Source of the DNA: Shinella granuli
GTDB lineage: Bacteria; Pseudomonadota; Alphaproteobacteria; Rhizobiales; Rhizobiaceae
NCBI RefSeq assembly: GCF_004341885.1
Contig: NZ_SLVX01000002.1
Location: forward strand, 372,001 to 436,000
Length of the DNA stretch: 64,000 nucleotides
Reading direction: 5' to 3'
The position numbers were made by a program, and so were the translations under genes. Each line of letters opens with the position of its first letter. Positions within the stretch are counted from its first letter, which is position 1. The notes under the pieces were generated by a model, which was not told where the DNA came from, searched no databases, and was given only the letters and a program-made list of their open reading frames with translations. Shown here piece after piece: positions 17,557 to 27,662 of this stretch.

Positions 17557-17901
17557 ATGAGCAAGGCGCAACCCTTCGACGCCTCCGGCATCACGCCCGA
17601 GGAAGGCCGCCCGGCCGCCGACCGGCTGATCGCGGGCGACCCGGTCTTCACCACCTGGAACATCGAGGAGGCCGACGGCAGAATCTATGCCGGCATCTGG
17701 CAGTCGACGCCGGGAAAATGGCGCATCCAGTACGACGAGTGGGAGTATTTTCACATCCTGGAGGGGCACTCGATCGTGGTTTCGGAAAATGGCGAGACCA
17801 CCCACCTGAAGGCCGGCGACCGCCTGATCCTGAGACCCGGCTTCAAGGGAACCTGGGAAGTCGTTGAAACGACTCGCAAGGACTACGTCATCCGCGTCTA
17901 G
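17557..17901 (+). CDS. Small cupin-domain protein
   Basis: 114 residues. Single cupin barrel of the Cupin_3 (ethanolamine-utilisation-like) type: WQSTPGKWRIQYDEWEYFHILEG and HLKAGDRLILRPGFKGTWEVVE. A Glu/His set (YDEWEYFHILEG) could hold a metal. Function unknown; similar small cupins sit near amino-acid catabolic genes. SD GGGAAAGGG. It is convergent with the P450 gene. Confidence 0.8.
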   Translation: MSKAQPFDASGITPEEGRPAADRLIAGDPVFTTWNIEEADGRIYAGIWQSTPGKWRIQYDEWEYFHILEGHSIVVSENGETTHLKAGDRLILRPGFKGTWEVVETTRKDYVIRV

Positions 17902-17941
17902 CAATGCCAGAAAAAGTGTGCCCCTGGACTTTACCAGGACG

Positions 17942-19192
17942 TCACCACTCCAGCTCCAGCGCCTCCAGCCCGTGGAAGTGGTAGACATCCTTCACCACGG
18001 GCTTCTTCGCGATCCGCAGGTTCGGCAGGCGCTGGAAGAGGATCGGCAGGGCGATGTTGAGCTCCAGCCGGGCGAGCGGCGCGCCGATGCAGAAGTGGAT
18101 GCCGGCGCCGAAGGAGAGGTTGGCGCCCTCGTTGCGGTCCGGCATGAAGACGAGGGGATCGGTGAATTTCCTCGGGTCGAGATTGGCGGCCGCGAGGATC
18201 ATCGCCACCTTGTCGCCGCGGCGGAAGTGGATGCCGTCGAGTTCGACATCCTCCAGCGCGAAACGGTCGAAGATGTGCACCGGCGCGGAGATGCGCAGGC
18301 ATTCCTCGACCGTGCGCTCCGTCGCCTTCCCGCCGGCGAAGAGCACCGAAGGATCGGCGCCGTTTTCCAGGATGGTGCGCACCGCATTGCCGATCTGGTG
18401 CACCGTGGCCTCGTGGCCGGCATTGAGCAGCACGATGGTCGTTGAGATCAGCTCGTCCTCGGTCAGGAGCTGGCCGCGGTGCTCCGTATGCACCATGTGC
18501 GAGAGCAGGTCGTCGCGCGGGTCCGCCCGGCGCTCGGCGATGACGCCGCGGACATAGGCGGAGAATTCTTCGGCCGCCCTGTCGGCCGCGATCTCGTCCG
18601 CGTGCGTGCGGCCGAACATGTACATGCGCACATAGGCATGCGACCATTTCAGGAGCTGCGGTCCCATCTCGTCGGGAATGCCGATCATGCGGGCGATCAT
18701 CGTCACCGGCAGGATGTCGGCGAAGGCGGAGAGCAGTTCGACTTTCCCGTCCTTCTCGAACCGATCGATCGCCTCATGGCAGAGCGCGGAAATCTCCGGC
18801 GTCAGCTTCTCGATCATGCGCGAGACGAAGGCGCGGTTGACGAGGGTGCGCAGCCGTGTGTGTTCTGGCGGCTCCAGCTCCAGCAGCGACCAGGCTTCGG
18901 CGGCGTCGAAATGGGCGAGATGCGCCTGCGGCTCCGGCAGGCCCAGCTCCTCCCGCGTCGCCACATGCAGGATCTGCCGGCCGAAGCGGCGGTCGCGCAG
19001 GAGGCCGTTCACATGGTCGTAGCCGGTGAAGTACCACATCTTCTGCTCTTCCCACCAGAAGGTGGGACAGTGCGCATGCAGCGCCGCGTAAACCGGGTTC
19101 GGATCGCGGTAGAAATCGGGATTGCGGCCGTCGAGCGAGACGCGGCGGCTGGCGGGATCGATGGAGAGGAAGGGGAGATGTGTCGTCGTCAT
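17942..19192 (-). CDS. Cytochrome P450
   Basis: 416 residues. The heme-thiolate motif is FGAGIHFCIGAPLARLE, with the Cys as fifth ligand. The ExxR motif is EECLR (K-helix). The I-helix reads LLNAGHEATVHQIG, with Glu-Ala where many P450s have Asp/Glu-Thr, so the proton-delivery Thr is replaced by Ala-Thr. Soluble bacterial monooxygenase needing ferredoxin and reductase; none is adjacent. Substrate unknown. Confidence 0.93.
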   Translation of the reverse strand: MTTTHLPFLSIDPASRRVSLDGRNPDFYRDPNPVYAALHAHCPTFWWEEQKMWYFTGYDHVNGLLRDRRFGRQILHVATREELGLPEPQAHLAHFDAAEAWSLLELEPPEHTRLRTLVNRAFVSRMIEKLTPEISALCHEAIDRFEKDGKVELLSAFADILPVTMIARMIGIPDEMGPQLLKWSHAYVRMYMFGRTHADEIAADRAAEEFSAYVRGVIAERRADPRDDLLSHMVHTEHRGQLLTEDELISTTIVLLNAGHEATVHQIGNAVRTILENGADPSVLFAGGKATERTVEECLRISAPVHIFDRFALEDVELDGIHFRRGDKVAMILAAANLDPRKFTDPLVFMPDRNEGANLSFGAGIHFCIGAPLARLELNIALPILFQRLPNLRIAKKPVVKDVYHFHGLEALELEW

Positions 19193-19254
19193 GGCCCATC
19201 GGTAACGAATTCCGGCGTAAAGGAAAACCAGAATTTGCTTGAACGGCGATAATA

Positions 19255-19276
19255 AACTAAGTTCATTGAACTAAGT
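19255..19276 (+). promoter_or_regulatory. Direct and inverted repeats before the Phd-PIN module
   Basis: AACTAAGT occurs at 19255-19262 and again at 19269-19276, 14 bp apart; between them AGTTCATTGAACT (19260-19272) is a perfect palindrome about a central T. Position and symmetry fit an antitoxin operator. Confidence 0.5.
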
Positions 19277-19291
19277 CCACAGGAGGCGAAC

Positions 19292-19540
19292 ATGCGTGTC
19301 GTCAACATTCACGAAGCGAAGACCCATCTTTCGCGCCTTGTCGAACAGGCTGCGGACGGAGAATCGTTCGTCATCGCCAAGGCGGGCAAGCCGATGGTCC
19401 GGGTCGTGCCGCTGGAGGAGCCGGTCAGGAAGCCGGCTCCGAGTCGCTTCGGATTCCTTTCGGGACATCTGCGGATCCCCGACGATTTCGACATGATGGG
19501 GCAGGACGAGATCGAAACGATGTTCCGCGGTGAAGAATGA
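19292..19540 (+). CDS. Phd/YefM-type antitoxin
   Basis: 82 residues beginning MRVVNIHEAKTHLSRLVEQA, a textbook Phd N-terminal fold; ESFVIAKAGKPMVRVVPLEE follows. The acidic C-terminus (DDFDMMGQDEIETMFRGEE) should bind the toxin. SD AGGAGG. The last 4 nt overlap the toxin start (ATGA). Confidence 0.92.
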   Translation: MRVVNIHEAKTHLSRLVEQAADGESFVIAKAGKPMVRVVPLEEPVRKPAPSRFGFLSGHLRIPDDFDMMGQDEIETMFRGEE

Positions 19541-19923
19541 GACTGCTGATTGACACGCATCTCCTGATCTGGGCCGCCGAAGGGATCGAGCGCCTGAGCG
19601 CGGAAGCAGTCAAGCTGATGGGCGACCAGGACAATGTGCTGGTCTTCAGCGCTGCGAGCATTTGGGAGGTCGCGATCAAGCAGGCTTTGAACCGGCAGGA
19701 TTTCTCTGTCGATGCATCGCTTCTGCGACGCGGTCTCATCGAAAGCGGCTACGAGGAACTGCCGATCGCCGCCGCTCACGCAATCGCGGTGGCGGACCTT
19801 CCGGGCATTCACAATGATCCCTTCGACCGCATGCTTATCGCCCAGGCGCGAACGGAGGGACTTCTGCTGCTTACTGCCGATCGACGGCTGGCATCCTATC
19901 CGGGGCCGATCCGGCTCGTCTGA
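19537..19923 (+). CDS. PIN-domain toxin (Phd-partnered VapC)
   Basis: 128 residues. PIN acidic residues: Asp in RLLIDTHLLIW, Glu in SAASIWEVAIK, Asp in HNDPFDRMLIAQA and Asp in LLLTADRRL. The LLIDTHLLIW start and the Phd partner place it in the subclass typical of alphaproteobacteria. Predicted RNase, inhibited by the upstream antitoxin. It ends 2 nt before the convergent ggt stop. Confidence 0.92.
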   Translation: MRLLIDTHLLIWAAEGIERLSAEAVKLMGDQDNVLVFSAASIWEVAIKQALNRQDFSVDASLLRRGLIESGYEELPIAAAHAIAVADLPGIHNDPFDRMLIAQARTEGLLLLTADRRLASYPGPIRLV

Positions 19924-19925
19924 TC

Positions 19926-21680
19926 TTATTCTCCAATGGCAATGCCCTCTCGCCGCGGATCGGCAGCGCCAGTGAGGCCGTCGGCGGAGAGGGTGATGGC
20001 GTGCAGGCCGGAGTTCAGTTCGCTCAGCTTCACCTCGTAGCCGAGGGCCTTCAGCGGTTCGGCGAGCTTTTCCGCGTCCGTTCCGGCTTCGAGGTCGTAG
20101 GGGCCGAAGCGGTTGACGAGGTGCGGCATGGCGACGACCGCGCCGACATCCATGCCCCAGTCGATATGGGCGATCAGCGCCTGGGCGACATAGCCGATGA
20201 TCTGGCTGCCGCCGGGCGAGCCGATGGCCAGCACGGGCTTGCCGTCCTTCAGCACGATGGTCGGCGACATGGAGGAACGGGGGCGCTTTCCGGGCTCCAC
20301 GCGGTTGGCGACGGGCAGGCCCTCGTCATGGGTCTTGAAGGAGAAGTCGGTGAGTTCGTTGTTGAGCAGGAAGCCGCCGGTCATCAGCCGGGAGCCGAAG
20401 CCGTTCTCGATGGTGGTCGTCATCGAGACGACATTACCCGCTTTGTCGACGATGACGAAATGGCTGGTGGAAGGCCGTTCGAGCGCGGCGTCGCGGCCGA
20501 AGTTGAAGGCGTGGTCCCATTCCGGCTTGCCTGCTGTCACGGCGTCGTCGGCAAGCGCCCTGTCGCCGTCGAGCAGCCTTGCACGCTCGCCGAGATAGGT
20601 TTTCTCCAGAAGCCCCTTTATCGGGGCGGGCACGAAATCCGTGTCGGCGAGGTAACGCTCGCGGTCGGCGAAGGCGAGGCGCTGGGCGTCGCCGATCAGC
20701 CGCCAGCTTTCCGGATTGTCCCTGCCGAGCGCCTTGAGGTCGAAATTCTCCAGCATGCCGAGCATCTGGCCGATGGCGACCGCGCCGGAGGAGGGCGGCC
20801 CCATGCCGCAGACGTCGAGCGCGCGATAGGCGACGCAGACCGGCCGGCGCTCCTTCACCTGGTAGTTGGCGAGATCGGCGAGCGAGAGCACGCCGGCGTT
20901 CCTTCCCGATGTGCGCACCGTATCGACGATCGCCTCGGCGATCGGGCCGCCATAGAAGGCCGCCGCGCCGCCTCTGGCGATGGCGGAAAGCGTCTCGGCA
21001 TAGGCCGGATTCCTGAGGATGCTGCCGGCCTTCAGCGGCGCGCCGTCGGCGCCGAAGAAGTAGGCGGTGGTCGCCTCGAAGGTCTTCAGCCGGTCGCCCT
21101 CCGCGGCGACGAGCCCGGCAAGGCGCGGCGAGACGGCAAAGCCGTCGCGGGCGAGTTTTTCCGCCGGCGCAAAAAGGTCCTGCCAGGGTGTCTGGCCCCA
21201 GCGGTTGTGCGCCTCCTGCATCAGCATGACGGTGCCCGGCGTGCCGACCGAGCGCCCGCCGACGACGGCGTCGAAGAACTGCATCGGCGCGCCCTTGTCG
21301 TCGAGGAAGAGTTTGGGCGTCGCCTCCATCGGCGCCGTCTCGCGGCCGTCGAGCGTGGTGAGGCGGCCCGTCCCGGCATCGTAATAGACGAGGAAGGCGC
21401 CGCCGCCGAGACCGGAGGATTGCGGCTCGACGAGGCCGAGCACGGTCTGCACGGCGATCATGGCGTCGATCGCGCTGCCGCCGCCGGCGAGGATCCTTTC
21501 GCCGGCCTCGGCCGCAAGCGGATGGGCGGCCGCCACCATATGGGTCTTCGCGGTGATGACCTTCGCCGCCGCAAGGCCTGTCGAGCGCTCGGGCGCGACG
21601 CTGTCGGAGGCCTGCTGGGCGGACGCCCCGGCCGATGTCAGGAAAAGAAGCCCGAGGGCGACGAGGGATCGTTTCATCAT
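19926..21680 (-). CDS. ggt: Gamma-glutamyltransferase (periplasmic, autoprocessed)
   Basis: 584 residues. The signal peptide is MMKRSLVALGLLFLTSAG with predicted cleavage after ASA. The large subunit shows SSGLGGGAFLVYYD and the small subunit begins at the nucleophile Thr in RPSTSHFVIVD; GSPGGSQIIGYV near the end is conserved. The proenzyme cleaves itself before that Thr, then transfers or hydrolyses gamma-glutamyl groups of glutathione. SD GGAGG lies 5 nt before the first ATG. Confidence 0.94.
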   Translation of the reverse strand: MMKRSLVALGLLFLTSAGASAQQASDSVAPERSTGLAAAKVITAKTHMVAAAHPLAAEAGERILAGGGSAIDAMIAVQTVLGLVEPQSSGLGGGAFLVYYDAGTGRLTTLDGRETAPMEATPKLFLDDKGAPMQFFDAVVGGRSVGTPGTVMLMQEAHNRWGQTPWQDLFAPAEKLARDGFAVSPRLAGLVAAEGDRLKTFEATTAYFFGADGAPLKAGSILRNPAYAETLSAIARGGAAAFYGGPIAEAIVDTVRTSGRNAGVLSLADLANYQVKERRPVCVAYRALDVCGMGPPSSGAVAIGQMLGMLENFDLKALGRDNPESWRLIGDAQRLAFADRERYLADTDFVPAPIKGLLEKTYLGERARLLDGDRALADDAVTAGKPEWDHAFNFGRDAALERPSTSHFVIVDKAGNVVSMTTTIENGFGSRLMTGGFLLNNELTDFSFKTHDEGLPVANRVEPGKRPRSSMSPTIVLKDGKPVLAIGSPGGSQIIGYVAQALIAHIDWGMDVGAVVAMPHLVNRFGPYDLEAGTDAEKLAEPLKALGYEVKLSELNSGLHAITLSADGLTGAADPRREGIAIGE

Positions 21681-21853
21681 GGCTGCCTCCGCTGGAGAAG
21701 GATATAGTGCAGACAATCGCCGGGGGGAGGCAAGGCGCGGATCGGGATTCATCCTTCCTTCACCCTGCCGGCGGTTCGGTTGTGGAAATCGCCGCCACCC
21801 GTTGCGTGAGTTAACTGCATTCTCGCATAGAGCGCCGCAAAACGCGCATCTGT

Positions 21854-21883
21854 CTTGAAGTCCGCCACCCTGACACTCTATGT
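21854..21883 (+). promoter_or_regulatory. Heat-shock (RpoH-type) promoter of clpP
   Basis: CTTGAA (21854-21859), then 17 bp, then TCTATGT (21877-21883). This matches the alphaproteobacterial RpoH pattern CTTGAA-N16/17-(C)YTATNT. The start site would be about 65 nt before the clpP ATG. Confidence 0.7.
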
Positions 21884-21954
21884 AGGGAAGATGAAACTTG
21901 CTGATTCCCAACGCTTGGCGCGGGGTTTCAGGGCCACACCGATGAAGGATTGAC

Positions 21955-22587
21955 ATGAGAAATCCCGTAGATACCGCCATGGCTCTGGTGCCGATGGTCG
22001 TCGAGCAGACCAACCGCGGCGAGCGTTCCTACGACATCTATTCGCGCCTCCTGAAGGAGCGCATCATCTTCCTGACGGGTCCCGTCGAGGATCACATCGC
22101 CACGCTCGTCTGCGCGCAGCTCCTCTTCCTCGAAGCGGAAAACCCGAAGAAGGAAATCGCGCTCTACATCAATTCGCCGGGCGGCGTCGTCACCTCGGGC
22201 ATGGCGATCTACGATACGATGCAGTTCATCAAGCCGGCCGTCTCGACGCTCTGCATCGGCCAGGCCGCGTCGATGGGCTCGCTGCTGCTGGCCGCCGGCC
22301 ACAAGGACATGCGCTTTGCGACGCCGAACGCCCGCATCATGGTGCACCAGCCCTCGGGCGGCTTCCAGGGCCAGGCGTCGGACATCGAGCGCCACGCCAA
22401 GGACATCCTCAAGATGAAGCGCAAGCTGAACGAGGTCTATGTCAAGCACTGCGGCCGCACCTACGAGGAAGTGGAACAGACGCTCGACCGTGACCATTTC
22501 ATGAGTGCCGACGAGGCGAAGGAATGGGGTCTTGTCGATCGCGTCATCACGAGCCGCGAGGCGATCGAGGGCGCAGAAAGCGTGTAA
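21955..22587 (+). CDS. clpP: ATP-dependent Clp protease proteolytic subunit
   Basis: 210 residues. Catalytic Ser106 ([11 protein letters not shown]) and His131 ([12 protein letters not shown]) are in place, with the Asp in the LDRDHF region. Fourteen subunits form the protease barrel that takes substrates from ClpX or ClpA. The N-terminal part [19 protein letters not shown] includes the usual propeptide. It is followed by clpX and lon in the classic order. Confidence 0.97.
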   Translation: MRNPVDTAMALVPMVVEQTNRGERSYDIYSRLLKERIIFLTGPVEDHIATLVCAQLLFLEAENPKKEIALYINSPGGVVTSGMAIYDTMQFIKPAVSTLCIGQAASMGSLLLAAGHKDMRFATPNARIMVHQPSGGFQGQASDIERHAKDILKMKRKLNEVYVKHCGRTYEEVEQTLDRDHFMSADEAKEWGLVDRVITSREAIEGAESV

Positions 22588-22875
22588 TGTCATGGTTTTG
22601 CCGCGGATGAAGCTATTGTGACACATTTGTAAGGGTCACGGGGCTTTATCCGCACCGCAAAGCCGGTAATATTGGTCGTTAATGCTATGTTGATGTGTGA
22701 CGGCCTAGCATTTGGTATTTCGGTGGGGGATTCGTTGCCACCGGTTTTGGGCGATGCCCTGTCCGGTCAGTACCCCTGGAGCCTTTGAAGGAAAGCGCGA
22801 GCGGCTCCGGCAAAGGCGGTTTGAGTTGTCCGGCCATCTTCCGGGAGATGAACGGCGTGCTGGAAGGAAAGTGAT

Positions 22876-24153
22876 ATGAGCAAGGTCAGCGGCAGCAACG
22901 GCGGCGACTCCAAGAATACCCTCTACTGCTCCTTCTGCGGCAAGAGCCAGCACGAGGTCCGCAAACTGATTGCCGGACCGACGGTGTTCATCTGCGATGA
23001 ATGCGTCGAATTGTGCATGGACATCATCCGCGAGGAGAACAAGACCTCGATGGTGAAATCCCGCGACGGCGTTCCCACGCCCCAGGATATCATCAAGGTC
23101 CTCGACGAATACGTCATCGGCCAGCAGCAGGCGAAACGCATCCTGTCGGTGGCGGTGCACAACCACTACAAGCGCCTGGCGCATGCCGCCAAGGGCTCGG
23201 ACGTGGAACTGGCGAAGTCGAACATCATGCTGGTCGGCCCGACGGGCTGCGGCAAGACCTATCTCGCCCAGACGCTCGCCCGCATCATCGACGTGCCCTT
23301 CACCATGGCCGACGCCACGACGCTGACCGAAGCCGGTTACGTTGGCGAGGACGTGGAGAACATCATCCTGAAGCTGCTTCAGGCGGCCGACTACAATGTC
23401 GAGCGCGCCCAGCGCGGCATCGTCTATATCGACGAGGTCGACAAGATCTCGCGCAAGTCCGACAACCCGTCCATCACCCGGGACGTGTCGGGCGAGGGCG
23501 TGCAGCAGGCGCTTCTGAAGATCATGGAAGGCACGGTCGCCTCGGTTCCGCCGCAGGGCGGCCGCAAGCATCCGCAGCAGGAATTCCTGCAGGTCGACAC
23601 GACGAACATCCTGTTCATCTGCGGCGGCGCCTTTGCCGGCCTCGACAAGATCATCTCCGCCCGCGGCGAGAAGACCTCGATCGGCTTCGGCGCGACGGTG
23701 CGTGCACCGGAAGACCGCCGCGTCGGCGAGGTGCTGCGCGAGCTGGAGCCGGAAGACCTGGTGAAGTTCGGCCTCATCCCGGAATTCATCGGTCGCCTGC
23801 CGGTCCTGGCGACGCTGGAGGACCTCGACGAGGACGCGCTGATCCAGATCCTGTCGGAGCCGAAGAACGCGCTCGTCAAGCAGTACCAGCGCCTGTTCGA
23901 GATGGAAGACGTGGAACTGACCTTCCACGAGGACGCGCTGCGCGAGATCGCCCGCAAGGCGATCGTCCGCAAGACCGGCGCGCGCGGCCTGCGCTCGATC
24001 ATGGAGAAGATCCTGCTCGACACGATGTTCGAACTGCCGACGCTGGAAGGCGTGCGCGAGGTCGTCATCTCCGACGAGGTGGTCAAGGGCTCGGCCCGTC
24101 CACTCTACATCTATTCGGAGCGTTCCGACGAGAAGGCCAACGTTTCGGCCTGA
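22876..24153 (+). CDS. clpX: ClpX, ATP-dependent unfoldase of ClpXP
   Basis: 425 residues. The N-terminal zinc-binding domain has Cys18, Cys21, Cys40 and Cys43 ([18 protein letters not shown]). Walker [11 protein letters not shown] starts near residue 121 and Walker B is [11 protein letters not shown]. Other ClpX features are [11 protein letters not shown], the [11 protein letters not shown] sensor-2 Arg, and the RKHPQQEF region. The 288-nt gap from clpP has no gene; only short hairpin-like repeats were seen there. Confidence 0.98.
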   Translation: MSKVSGSNGGDSKNTLYCSFCGKSQHEVRKLIAGPTVFICDECVELCMDIIREENKTSMVKSRDGVPTPQDIIKVLDEYVIGQQQAKRILSVAVHNHYKRLAHAAKGSDVELAKSNIMLVGPTGCGKTYLAQTLARIIDVPFTMADATTLTEAGYVGEDVENIILKLLQAADYNVERAQRGIVYIDEVDKISRKSDNPSITRDVSGEGVQQALLKIMEGTVASVPPQGGRKHPQQEFLQVDTTNILFICGGAFAGLDKIISARGEKTSIGFGATVRAPEDRRVGEVLRELEPEDLVKFGLIPEFIGRLPVLATLEDLDEDALIQILSEPKNALVKQYQRLFEMEDVELTFHEDALREIARKAIVRKTGARGLRSIMEKILLDTMFELPTLEGVREVVISDEVVKGSARPLYIYSERSDEKANVSA

Positions 24154-24176
24154 TCGTGCCGGACCTGTTCAGGAAG

Positions 24177-24203
24177 GACCCGCCGCCGGCGGGTCTTTTC
24201 GTT
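24177..24203 (+). terminator. Terminator after clpX
   Basis: 8-bp stem GACCCGCC / GGCGGGTC with a 3-nt loop, then TTTTCGTTT. Confidence 0.85.
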
Positions 24204-24567
24204 TGAGGCACCTGGTGACATTTCGTGACTGGTCGCGTGCCGCGGGAAGGGGCATGATGGGCAAGCTTCCGCTGCTTCGTCGAGCCGTTGCGAAACGGTC
24301 TGCGCCGGGCCAGAATGGAAGGCGTCGATTCTGTGCTGTGTATGCTCCGGCGGTCCCGTCGGGGGGAGGCCGCAAGTTCCGCGACAGCGCGGAAGACTAC
24401 ACTTCCTGTCGCTGGTTCGCTTGTCCGTCGTGGAGTGGGGCACTCTGCAACCGGGCTTGAAAATGTGTTAACCGCACGCCACTTGTGGATGGAAAAGATC
24501 GCCGGCCCGGCACCCCAAGCGCCGAATGGTCCGGTTCCCGGAAACGGGACGTTTGAAAGGAAATGAC
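24204..24567. other. Intergenic stretch between clpX terminator and lon
   Basis: About 364 nt with no convincing gene; the open frames here lack Shine-Dalgarno sequences and family features. The only recognised element is the candidate heat-shock promoter near its right end. The rest may be a long lon leader. Confidence 0.5.
24456..24486 (+). promoter_or_regulatory. Possible heat-shock promoter of lon
   Basis: CTTGAA (24456-24461) followed after 18 bp by CACTTGT (24480-24486). The -35 is exact; the -10 only partly fits the RpoH pattern. About 80 nt remain to the lon ATG. Confidence 0.4.
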
Positions 24568-26991
<2,424 letters not shown>

Positions 26992-27000
26992 GCCTTAGCG

Positions 27001-27066
27001 CCGGGTGGCACACCCGGCATTTTGGAGCGAAACGGGAAAAGACCGGCCTTTCGGCCGGTCTTTTTC
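27001..27066 (+). terminator. Double hairpin terminator after lon
   Basis: The first hairpin is CCGGGTG-GCA-CACCCGG (27001-27017). The second is GACCGGCC-TTTC-GGCCGGTC (27041-27060), followed by TTTTTCGTT. The second is a standard intrinsic terminator. Confidence 0.85.
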
Positions 27067-27119
27067 GTTGAAAAACGTGTGTAAAGCCCGGATTCTCAGG
27101 GTTTTGCGGCGAAATTTTC

Positions 27120-27147
27120 TTGCGAGGCGAGGGGCGATGCGTATTCT
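27120..27147 (+). promoter_or_regulatory. Possible sigma-70 promoter of hupB
   Basis: TTGCGA (27120-27125), 16-bp spacer, TATTCT (27142-27147), about 45 nt before the hupB ATG. Confidence 0.45.
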
Positions 27148-27196
27148 GCCCCCGACTTGTATGAGTCGTTTCAAACCGTATGAAAGGGGTGGAAAC

Positions 27197-27472
27197 ATGA
27201 ACAAGAATGAACTCGTATCCGCAGTGGCTGAGAAGTCTGGCCTCTCCAAGACGGACGCAGCATCTGCTGTCGACGCCGTTTTCGAGACGATCCAGGGCGA
27301 ACTCAAGAACGGCGGCGACGTTCGTCTCGTCGGTTTCGGCAATTTCTCCGTATCGCGCCGTGAAGCTTCGAAGGGCCGCAACCTCTCGACCGGCGCCGAG
27401 ATCGAGATTCCGGCACGCAACGTGCCGAAGTTCTCGGCCGGCAAGGGCCTGAAGGACGCCGTCAACGGCTGA
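27197..27472 (+). CDS. hupB: DNA-binding protein HU
   Basis: 91 residues beginning [20 protein letters not shown]. The HU signature is seen in [19 protein letters not shown] and [20 protein letters not shown], which includes the DNA-intercalating Pro. A dimeric nucleoid protein that bends DNA. Its place right after lon is the classic proteobacterial order. SD AAAGGGGTGG. Confidence 0.97.
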   Translation: MNKNELVSAVAEKSGLSKTDAASAVDAVFETIQGELKNGGDVRLVGFGNFSVSRREASKGRNLSTGAEIEIPARNVPKFSAGKGLKDAVNG

Positions 27473-27529
27473 TCCTTGGTTCGGGCAGAGCGGTTATCCA
27501 CTCCGCCGCCAAACCTGAAGTTCAGGGTC

Positions 27530-27559
27530 GGGGTCCGGTTCTTCCGGGCCCCCTTTTAT
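27530..27559 (+). terminator. Terminator after hupB
   Basis: 9-bp stem GGGGTCCGG / CCGGGCCCC (one G-U pair) with a TTCTT loop, then CTTTTATT. Confidence 0.8.
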
Positions 27560-27581
27560 TTGCATGGGGGAAGGGCTCCGC

Positions 27582-27610
27582 CTGTTGCCGAATTGTCATC
27601 TGCCTGTAAC
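27582..27610 (+). promoter_or_regulatory. Pho box with three half-sites
   Basis: Three 7-mers at 11-bp steps: CTGTTGC (27582), TTGTCAT (27593), CTGTAAC (27604), separated by 4-bp spacers. The last two match the PhoB consensus CTGTCAT-N4-CTGTMAY with one change. They lie 50-80 nt before the ATG of a phytase-like gene, so phosphate-starvation induction is likely. Confidence 0.7.
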
Positions 27611-27662
27611 AGGAAAGCCTCAGAACCGCCGGGTTCCTTTTGACCGGATCCCGGAGGATTTC

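Noticed and set aside
20001-21707. 568-codon open frame antisense to ggt
   Set aside because: Shadow frame; ggt has signal peptide, active-site motifs and Shine-Dalgarno.
27478-27520. tRNA-like stretch after hupB
   Set aside because: Short GC-rich pairings but no acceptor, D- or T-arm; it leads into the hupB terminator.
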